64,000 nucleotides of DNA, from positions 1 to 64,000 of the forward strand of contig JAJZYH010000003.1 in the NCBI GenBank assembly GCA_021798195.1, read 5' to 3'. Position 1 is the stretch's first letter. Each line of letters starts with the position of its first letter. The translations under genes and the position numbers were made by a program. The notes under the pieces are model-generated. The model had not been told where the DNA came from. It saw nothing but the letters and a program-made list of their open reading frames with translations, and did no database searches. The stretch comes from Thermoplasmata archaeon. GTDB taxonomy: Archaea; Thermoplasmatota; Thermoplasmata; Lutacidiplasmatales; UBA184. Below are positions 57,709-64,000 of this stretch, in pieces.

Positions 57709-60492
57709 TCAGGAGCAGCCGCTGGTGGCGCCGCACTGGGTGCAGGCGTAGCAGGTCCCCGAGCGGATCATGATCCCCCCGCACAGGTGGCAGGAGGGGG
57801 CGTCCTCGGTCCGGTCCACCGCCGGCTCCGGGAGGGCCGCCTCCGGGGTGAAGCTCTCCAGGGGCTTCACCGCCATGGGAGGGAGGGGCGGGGGGGCCGG
57901 CGTCCCGTTCCCGGGATGCGCCTCCTCCGACGTCTCGAGGCCGATGGCCCGGCGCTCGGCCACCGTGAGGAAGGTGAGGGCCAGCCACCGGGCCACGTAG
58001 TCCGGGATGCTCTTCGCGATGCGGATCTGCGGGTTGTTGGTCATGCCCGACGGCTCGAACCGCATGTGCGCGAGCTTCCGCACCAGGTCCTTCAGGGGAA
58101 CCCCGTGCTGCAACGCCATGCTCATGGAGATCCCCAGGGAGTCCATGAGGCCGTTCACCGTGGACCCCTCCTTGGTGACCCGGAAGAAGATCTCGCCGGG
58201 GCGCCCGTCGGGGTAGAGCCCCACGGTGACGTATCCGTCATGCCCGCCCACGGAGAAGTGGTGGGTGATGGCGGTGCGCTGATCCGGGAGGCGCTCCCGG
58301 GTGGGGAGCGCGGTCTTGGGCCCCTCGGGGGCCCTCCCCTTCACCGTCTCGTACGGCTGGCTCGCCTTGCAGCCGTCGCGGTACACGCTCACGCACTTGA
58401 TGCCCATGCGCCAGGCCTCGAGGTAGATGGTCTCGATGTCCTCCACCGTGGCGTCGTTGGGGAGGTTGATGGTCTTGGAGGCGCTCCCGGAGAGGAACGG
58501 CTGGACGGCCGCCAGCATCTTGAGGTGCCCCATGGGAGGGATGGTCCGGCGGCCCCCCGGAGGGGGGAGCGCCGTGTCGAAGACGGAAAGATGCTCGGGG
58601 CGCAGGCCGGGAGCCCCCTCCATGGTGCCCTTCTCCCGGAGGTGGGCGAGGATGGCCTCGCGCGCCGGCCCCTCGTAGCCCAGGACGCCCAGGGCCGCCT
58701 CCACCGTCCCGTTGACCATCCGGATGGTCCCGCCGCCCACCAGGTTCTTGAGCTTCACCAGGGCGAGCTCCGGTTCGAGGCCCAGCGTGTCGCATCCCAT
58801 GAGGAGCCCGATGGTCCCCGTGGGCGCGATCACCGAGATCTGCGCATTGCGGTATCCCCAGAGGTCCCCCTCCTCCACGCAGGCGTCCCATCGTTCCTGG
58901 GCCGCCGCGACGAGCGGCGCCAGGCGGGGATCCTCGCTCCCGAGGCGCCGGGCAGCCTGACGGTGCTTGTCCATGACCCGGAGCATGTGGGGGCGGTTCT
59001 TCTCGAAGCCCGCGAACGGTCCCATCCGCCGCGCGATCTCGGCGCTGGTCCGGTACCCCTCCGCCGTGAGCAGCGCGGTGATGGCCCCCGCGAGGGCCCG
59101 GGCCGGTTCCGAATCGTAGGGGAGGCCCAGTCGCATGAGGAGGGACCCCAGGTTCGCGTACCCGAGGCCCAGGGGGCGGTAGTCGTGGGAGTTCTGCGCG
59201 ATGGTGGGCGTGGGGTAGGAGGAGGCGTCCACCAGGATCTCCATGGACAGGATGAAGGTCCGGACCGCCTGGAGGAAGAGGTCCACGTCGAACGTCCCCT
59301 CCTCGGTGAGGAACTTCATGAGGTTCAGGGAGGCGAGGTTGCAGGCCGAATCGTCGAGGAAGAGATACTCCGCGCAGGGGTTCGAGGCGTTGATGCGGCC
59401 GCTCTGGGGGCAGGTGTGCCAGTCGTTGATGGTGTCGTCGTACTGGAGCCCCGGGTCCCCGCAGCGCCAGGCCGCCTCCGCCATGGTCCGGAAGAGGTCC
59501 GCCGCCTGGTAGCGCCGGGCCACCTCCGTGGGTCGGGTGACGAAGTGGGTGGCCCAGGGGCCTTTCTCCACCACCGCCCGCATGAACGTGTCGGAGACGC
59601 GCACCGAGTGGTTCGCGTTCTGGTAGGCGATGGAGGCGTAGGCGCTGTCGGGGTCCGTCCCGTCGAAGTTGGCGCTGTATCCCTCCCGGATGAGGGCGTA
59701 GGCCTTCTCCTCCTCGCGCACCTTGGACAGGATGAAGTCGTCGATGTCCGGGTGGTCCACGTTGAGGATCACCATCTTGGCCGCCCGCCGGGTGGTCCCC
59801 CCGCTCTTGATGACCCCCGCGAAGGCGTCGAAGGCCCGCATGAAGGAGACCGGGCCGCTCGCCTTCCCCCCTCCGGCGAGCCGCTCCTGGGAGGAGCGCA
59901 GGGCGGAGAGGTTGGAACCGGTCCCGCTGCCTCCCTTGAAGAGCATGGCCTCGCTCTTCGCCAGGTTCAGGATGGATTCCATGGAGTCCGAGACCGACTG
60001 GATGAAGCAGGCGGAGCACTGGGGGGGCTCCCGGACCCCCACGTTGAACCAGACCGGTGAATTGTGGGATCCCATCTGGTGCACGATGAGCCAGTTGAGG
60101 TTCTCCTCCAGGATCCCCGCCTCCTCCGGGGTGTCGAAGTAGCCGCGCTTGAGACCCTCTTCGGCGATCCAGTGGGAGACCCGCCGGATCATCCCCTCCA
60201 CGCTGGATTCCTTCTGGCCCCGGATGTACCGGAAGTACTTCGACGCCGCGATGTTCACCGCGGTCTCTCCCCACTCCCCGGGGACCCGGATGCCGGTCTG
60301 CTCGAAGACCGTCTCCCCCGAGGGGCTCTTGATCCGGGCGTCGTGGGTCTTCCACTCCACTCCATCGAAGGCGCTCTTCCCCTTGGGGACCAGTCGGCCC
60401 AGGGGGATGGGGTCGCGACCCGGCCGGGGAGAGCCCGTGGCGGGAGATGCGGGGATGTGGGGCAGGTGGGCGCGGCGACGTGTGGTGGCCAT
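57709..60492 (-). CDS. nrdJ: adenosylcobalamin-dependent (class II) ribonucleotide reductase
   Basis: Makes deoxynucleotides from ribonucleotides with a B12 radical, independent of oxygen. The 927-residue protein has the substrate-site Cys in PQCSACFIQSVSDSM, FKGGSGTGSNLSALR, the active-site NPCAEYLFLDDSACNLASLNL with the radical Cys region, and VIAPTGTIGLLMGCDT. The C-terminus holds TSCPD-type sequence (TVGLYPDGRPGEIFFRVTKEG) and a zinc/Cys tail CHLCGGIMI...CYACTQCGATSGC. ATG 60492 has a GGAGG 9 bp upstream; an in-frame TTG at 60507 is less likely. TTTATG lies about 85 bp upstream, so the leader is about 60 nt. Confidence 0.95.
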   Translation of the reverse strand: MATTRRRAHLPHIPASPATGSPRPGRDPIPLGRLVPKGKSAFDGVEWKTHDARIKSPSGETVFEQTGIRVPGEWGETAVNIAASKYFRYIRGQKESSVEGMIRRVSHWIAEEGLKRGYFDTPEEAGILEENLNWLIVHQMGSHNSPVWFNVGVREPPQCSACFIQSVSDSMESILNLAKSEAMLFKGGSGTGSNLSALRSSQERLAGGGKASGPVSFMRAFDAFAGVIKSGGTTRRAAKMVILNVDHPDIDDFILSKVREEEKAYALIREGYSANFDGTDPDSAYASIAYQNANHSVRVSDTFMRAVVEKGPWATHFVTRPTEVARRYQAADLFRTMAEAAWRCGDPGLQYDDTINDWHTCPQSGRINASNPCAEYLFLDDSACNLASLNLMKFLTEEGTFDVDLFLQAVRTFILSMEILVDASSYPTPTIAQNSHDYRPLGLGYANLGSLLMRLGLPYDSEPARALAGAITALLTAEGYRTSAEIARRMGPFAGFEKNRPHMLRVMDKHRQAARRLGSEDPRLAPLVAAAQERWDACVEEGDLWGYRNAQISVIAPTGTIGLLMGCDTLGLEPELALVKLKNLVGGGTIRMVNGTVEAALGVLGYEGPAREAILAHLREKGTMEGAPGLRPEHLSVFDTALPPPGGRRTIPPMGHLKMLAAVQPFLSGSASKTINLPNDATVEDIETIYLEAWRMGIKCVSVYRDGCKASQPYETVKGRAPEGPKTALPTRERLPDQRTAITHHFSVGGHDGYVTVGLYPDGRPGEIFFRVTKEGSTVNGLMDSLGISMSMALQHGVPLKDLVRKLAHMRFEPSGMTNNPQIRIAKSIPDYVARWLALTFLTVAERRAIGLETSEEAHPGNGTPAPPPLPPMAVKPLESFTPEAALPEPAVDRTEDAPSCHLCGGIMIRSGTCYACTQCGATSGCS

Positions 60493-60720
60493 GTGTGTTT
60501 CCTCCAAGGATGGGCGTTACCGGTACACCGGGGGTTCCGGAACGCGGTCGCGGAGAGCGCACGAGGCGCGGGAGCCTACATAAAGGCCGACGGGGCAGGG
60601 ACCCCCGGCCTCCACGGCCCCGCGGGGCAGGCTCCCGGGTCCCGTGCGATGCGCCTGCGGCTCTGGATGCGACACGAACTCCGGTTCCTCGTCCGGTGAG
60701 GTGGACAAACCGAGGGTCGT

Positions 60721-62058
60721 CTATTTGGGGATTCCCCGGCTAATTCCCATGGATCTCCCGGGGAGGCGTCCCTCGGCGCCCGCTCCCCATTCCACGCCCC
60801 CCACGAATACGGCGGAGGGGGGGGTGGTTCCCCACCGGTAGGGGATGTGCTCCGCCGACGGCAACGGGAACACCACGAGGTCCGCCCGCCGCCCCGGTGC
60901 GATCTGGCCCGCCCGGTCCCCCTCCCCGATGGCGTGGGCGGCGTTCACCGTGGCCGCGGTGAGGGCCTCGGCCGGGGTGAGACGGGCGGCGTGGACCGCG
61001 TGCGCGATCACCTGCGGCATGGCCTCCACCCAGGAGTTGGGGGAGAGGTCCGACCCCAGGGCCACCGCCACCCCCTCGTCCACGAGCTCCCGGCCGGGGG
61101 AGCGGCCCGGGGCCATCGACGAGAGGGGCGTCATGGGCAGGATCACGCCCACGATGCCCGCCCGGGCGAGCCCCTTCCGGTGCGATGGAGGGGTCATCAC
61201 CAGATGGTCGGCGCTCACGGCCCCCACCTCCGCCGCCACCCGGGCCCCTCCCGAGACGGTGAACTCGTCGGCGTGGATCTTGGCCCCGAGCCCCTCTTTC
61301 CGGGCGGCCCGAAGGATCCGCAAGGACTCCCGGGCGGTGAAGAACCCCTCGTCGCAGAACACGTCCACGAAGCGGGCCCGTCCCTCGCGGGCCACCGCGG
61401 GGATCTGGTGCCGAAGGAGGTCGCGGAGGTAGGCCTCCCGCGTGACCTCCCCGGGAGGTGGGAACGCATGGGCCCCGAGGAACGTGGCCACCAGCGTCAC
61501 CCCCGTGGTCCGCGCCAGCTGGGGGACGAGTGTGAGCAGTCGGCGCTCCGCCGTCCACGTGAGCCCGTAGCCACTCTTCACCTCCAGCGTGGTGGTCCCC
61601 CAGGCCACCATCCGCGCGAGGCGCTCTCCGGCCTCCCGGAGCAACCGGGCACGGGACGCGGCTCTGGTTTCCCGCACCGTCCGGTAGAGCCCGCCTCCTC
61701 CGGCGGCGATCTCCCGGTACGAGACCCCCCGCACCTTGGGGAGGAGCTCCCCTTCCCGGCTCCCCGCGAAGAGGAGATGGGTGTGGGCGTCGACGAACCC
61801 GGGGAGCGCCACCCCTCCGGGGAAGGTCCGGATCATCCCGCCCCGTCGCAGACGGACCACCCGGGGGAGTTCTCGCGCCGGCCCCACCCAGGCCACCTTT
61901 CCTTGAGAAAGGGCGATGGCTCCTTCCGGGATCCGGCCCATCTCCTCCATGGCCGGGCCTCTGCGGGGGACTGGCCCCCGGGCCATGGTGACCACCTCCG
62001 AGAAACCCGTGAGGATGCCGTCCGCCGCCACCCGGTGAGATCCTGATGGGTGGGCCAT
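60721..62058 (-). CDS. hutI: imidazolonepropionase
   Basis: Third enzyme of histidine degradation, opening imidazolonepropionate to formiminoglutamate. The 445-residue amidohydrolase has the metal-binding PGFVDAHTHLLFAGSREGE, VKSGYGLT, TLVATFLGAHAFPPP, the metal His in GAKIHADEFTVSGG, SADHLVMT and the catalytic Asp in VALGSDLSPNSW. ATG 62058 lies 8 bp after the RNase Z stop, so the two form an operon. HutH is at 4.2 kb; HutU and the later steps are outside the window. Confidence 0.93.
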   Translation of the reverse strand: MAHPSGSHRVAADGILTGFSEVVTMARGPVPRRGPAMEEMGRIPEGAIALSQGKVAWVGPARELPRVVRLRRGGMIRTFPGGVALPGFVDAHTHLLFAGSREGELLPKVRGVSYREIAAGGGGLYRTVRETRAASRARLLREAGERLARMVAWGTTTLEVKSGYGLTWTAERRLLTLVPQLARTTGVTLVATFLGAHAFPPPGEVTREAYLRDLLRHQIPAVAREGRARFVDVFCDEGFFTARESLRILRAARKEGLGAKIHADEFTVSGGARVAAEVGAVSADHLVMTPPSHRKGLARAGIVGVILPMTPLSSMAPGRSPGRELVDEGVAVALGSDLSPNSWVEAMPQVIAHAVHAARLTPAEALTAATVNAAHAIGEGDRAGQIAPGRRADLVVFPLPSAEHIPYRWGTTPPSAVFVGGVEWGAGAEGRLPGRSMGISRGIPK

Positions 62059-62066
62059 CCTTCCCT

Positions 62067-62969
62067 CTACCTCTGCCGGAGGAGGTGCTCCCGGAGGTCC
62101 TGTGCGGCGTGACTCTCCGGGAAGGTCCGCCGGGCCTCCGCTTCCAGGGGTTCCGCCTCCGGGTAGCGCGAAGAGAAGTGGGTGAGGAAGAGCAGACCCA
62201 CCCCGGCCTCCCGGGCGATCTCCGCCGCCTGATGCGCCGAGGAGTGCCCCCACTCATTGGCCTCCGCCTCCAGATCCTCCGCCGTGGTGGCCTCGTGGAT
62301 CAGCACGTCGGAGCCGCGGGCCAGCTGGATCACCTCCGGAGCGGGGGAGGAATCCCCCGAGTAGGTCACCGAGCGTCCGGGACGCGGAGGGCCCAGGACG
62401 AGATCCGGCGGGATCACGCGCCCGCCGATGGTGAGGGTCTCTCCCGCCTCCACCCGGGCGAAGTCCGCCCCCCGCATCCCCAGGGAACGCGCCTTCTCCG
62501 CATCGAACCGCCCCCTCTTCTCCTTCTCCTCCACCCGGTACGCGAGGGCGGGCACGGGATGCCGGGCGGCGGCCGCCCGGACCGCGTACGACCCCAGGTC
62601 CAGGACGTCCCCCGGAGCCATCTCATGCACCGCCACGGGGAACTTCTGCGTGAAGTACCCCAGGCGGAGGATCATCTCCACGAACTCCCGGGCCCCCCGG
62701 GGCCCGTAGACATCCAGGGGTTCGGTCCGGTTGTTGAGCCCCATGCTCTGGATGAGCCCTGGAAGGCCCAGGAAATGGTCCCCGTGGAAGTGCGTGATGA
62801 GGACCCGACGGACCCGCATGAACGAGACGGGGCTCCGGAAGAGCTGGCGCTGCGTCCCTTCCCCGCAGTCCAGGAGGATCACCTCCTTCTCCATATCCAG
62901 GGCGATGGCGCTGGCGCTGCGCTCCTTGGTGGGCCAGGACCCGGCCGTGCCCAGGAAGGTGATCTGCAC
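62067..62969 (-). CDS. rnz: ribonuclease Z (tRNA 3' endonuclease)
   Basis: Metallo-beta-lactamase-fold nuclease that removes tRNA 3' trailers, needed here because the tRNA gene seen encodes no CCA. The 300-residue protein has VQITFLGTAGSWPTKER at the start, LLDCGEGTQRQL, the metal motif THFHGDHFLGLPGL, the flexible-arm region, SVTYSGDSSPAPEV, LIHEATTAED and FLTHFSSRY. The GTG at 62969 is chosen because a TTTTTACC box lies 26 bp upstream; the frame is open further back but without protein character. Operon with hutI. Confidence 0.93.
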   Translation of the reverse strand: MQITFLGTAGSWPTKERSASAIALDMEKEVILLDCGEGTQRQLFRSPVSFMRVRRVLITHFHGDHFLGLPGLIQSMGLNNRTEPLDVYGPRGAREFVEMILRLGYFTQKFPVAVHEMAPGDVLDLGSYAVRAAAARHPVPALAYRVEEKEKRGRFDAEKARSLGMRGADFARVEAGETLTIGGRVIPPDLVLGPPRPGRSVTYSGDSSPAPEVIQLARGSDVLIHEATTAEDLEAEANEWGHSSAHQAAEIAREAGVGLLFLTHFSSRYPEAEPLEAEARRTFPESHAAQDLREHLLRQR

Positions 62970-62990
62970 GGCGGGCCCCAAGGAGAGGAG

Positions 62991-62998
62991 GGTAAAAA
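62991..62998 (-). promoter_or_regulatory. TATA box of rnz-hutI
   Basis: Minus-strand TTTTTACC centred 26 bp upstream of the GTG at 62969, making rnz leaderless. Confidence 0.6.
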
Positions 62999-63090
62999 GA
63001 CGGAACGCCCGGCTCGGGGCGCCCCAGGACCTTCCCGGTCGTGGCGTCCGGGTCGAGTTCATAGCCCCGGGACCCCTGGGCGGTCGGGCC

Positions 63091-64000
63091 ATGGGAACAT
63101 CCCCGAGCCCCGAGGGACCTCTCCCGTTCCTGGCGACCCACGAGGCAGAGGTCCGCCACTGGCTGGAAGGGATGGATCTCACCCCCCGGGTCTGGGCCCA
63201 CTCCGCCGAGGAGATGGTGGAGGTCCCCCCGGGTTCCGTGGACCTCATCGTCACGTCCCCTCCCTATCCCATGGTGGAACGCTGGGACGCTCTCTTTGCC
63301 CGGGTCCTGGGGCTTCCGTCCTTTCCCCGGGACCCCGGGGATTTCGACCGGGCCCACGGATACCTGGACCGGGTCTGGGAGGATTGCCGCCGGGTCCTCC
63401 GACCGGGGGGGATCCTCGCCGTCAACATCGGGGATGCCACCCGGACGGTGGGCGGGAGGTTCCTCTGCTACCCCAACCACGCCCGGGTGACGGAGGCGCT
63501 CCGCCGGGGGGGCCTGGAACCCCTCGTCCCCCTCCTCTGGAAGAAGCCCACCAACAAGCCCAACGCGTTCCTCGGCTCGGGGTTCCTCCCTCCCCACGCC
63601 TACGTCACGCTGGACTGCGAGCACATCCTCCTGTTCCGCAAACCCGGCCGTCCCCTTCCGCCCGATCCCCCCTTCCGACGCTATGTGAGCCAGTACTCCA
63701 AGGCGGAGAGGGACCTCTGGTTCAGCCAGGTCTGGGAGGTCCGGGGGGCCCCGCAGACCCGGGAGACCGCCCCCTTCCCCGAGGAGATCCCCCGCCGGCT
63801 GGTGCGCATGTTCTCCTGCCTGGGGGACACCGTCCTGGACCCCTTCGCCGGGAGCGGGACCACCCTCCGCGTGGCCCGGGAGTGGGGGCGCCGGGCCCTG
63901 GGGTACGAACTGGACCTCTCCCTGGCATCCCAGATGGATCTCCCCTCGGGTCCCCCCACGGTCCAGGAGATCCTCGACCGGATCCGGGCCGAGTACCGAT
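63091..64000 (+). CDS. DNA methyltransferase, SPPY type (C-terminal end outside window)
   Basis: SAM-dependent DNA amino-methyltransferase; at least 303 residues and still open at the edge. The order is catalytic motif first (VDLIVTSPPYPMVERW) and SAM site last (TVLDPFAGSGTTLRVAREWG), the beta-class arrangement, with a probable target-recognition region between (KPTNKPNAFLGSGFLPPHAY). SPPY favours N4-cytosine. ATG 63091, divergent from rnz, with a TTCATAG box about 30 bp upstream. Any partner nuclease would lie beyond the window. It is different from the methylase at 24-26 kb, which has the opposite motif order. Confidence 0.88.
   Translation, partial: MGTSPSPEGPLPFLATHEAEVRHWLEGMDLTPRVWAHSAEEMVEVPPGSVDLIVTSPPYPMVERWDALFARVLGLPSFPRDPGDFDRAHGYLDRVWEDCRRVLRPGGILAVNIGDATRTVGGRFLCYPNHARVTEALRRGGLEPLVPLLWKKPTNKPNAFLGSGFLPPHAYVTLDCEHILLFRKPGRPLPPDPPFRRYVSQYSKAERDLWFSQVWEVRGAPQTRETAPFPEEIPRRLVRMFSCLGDTVLDPFAGSGTTLRVAREWGRRALGYELDLSLASQMDLPSGPPTVQEILDRIRAEYR

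Noticed and set aside
1-64000. CRISPR arrays, insertion sequences, rRNA genes or riboswitches.
   Set aside because: No regularly spaced direct repeats, transposase motifs, inverted-repeat-bounded elements, rRNA-like sequence or recognisable riboswitch leader was seen in the intergenic regions.

Overview
The window is a very GC-rich, gene-dense archaeal chromosome segment. Archaeal markers are RadA (with an intein), the DNA polymerase D large subunit DP2, PurP, a Pop5-type RNase P protein, FtsZ, a tRNA intron with a bulge-helix-bulge, and promoters with a TATA box about 25-28 nt upstream of the start codon (leaderless transcripts). The large secreted protein with repeated ETGLP-type modules, the pilin-like proteins and the metabolic mix point to a soil or sediment Thermoplasmatota lineage. 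That placement is inference, since no rRNA gene is present.

Layout. 1-13.2 kb: double-domain SDR, thioredoxin, MutY, a hutH plus FAD-oxidase operon, intein-bearing radA, purC, a zinc-finger protein, a GNAT, malic enzyme and an amidohydrolase. 13.2-16.2 kb: the most accessory-looking stretch, with a helical hypothetical, a more A+T-rich wHTH/nucleotidyltransferase pair behind a perfect palindromic operator, and a frameshifted bactofilin-like gene next to a DUF167 gene. 16.2-24.2 kb: pilin-like surface protein, RNase P subunit, ftsZ with a palindrome at its predicted transcription start, a membrane protein, DP2, and a tRNA-Arg(UCG) interrupted in its T-loop. 24.3-31 kb: orphan DNA methyltransferase, small protein, wHTH regulator and a 1296-residue surface protein.

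31-49.9 kb is almost all plus strand and operonic: malate synthase and isocitrate lyase; a five-gene chain (molybdenum hydroxylase FAD, FeS and Mo subunits, PurP, GcvT) in which each start codon overlaps the previous stop; a SufR-like regulator, SDR and QueA-like operon; an ABC-2 exporter; a STAND/TPR ATPase; nadC and nadA. 49.9-64 kb: DoxX protein, PolX, two GNATs, DUF2400 protein, a copper P-type ATPase with a YHS microprotein, class II ribonucleotide reductase, an rnz-hutI operon, and a second DNA methyltransferase cut by the window edge.

The metabolic picture is a heterotroph using histidine (HutH, HutI), two-carbon compounds (glyoxylate shunt plus malic enzyme) and purine or one-carbon chemistry, making NAD by NadA/NadC and deoxynucleotides by the B12-dependent reductase. 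The most notable observations are the T-loop tRNA intron, the RadA intein with a decayed endonuclease, the toxin-antitoxin-like pair with its operator, the ftsZ leader palindrome and the Mo-hydroxylase/PurP/GcvT operon. I see no CRISPR array, insertion sequence or rRNA.
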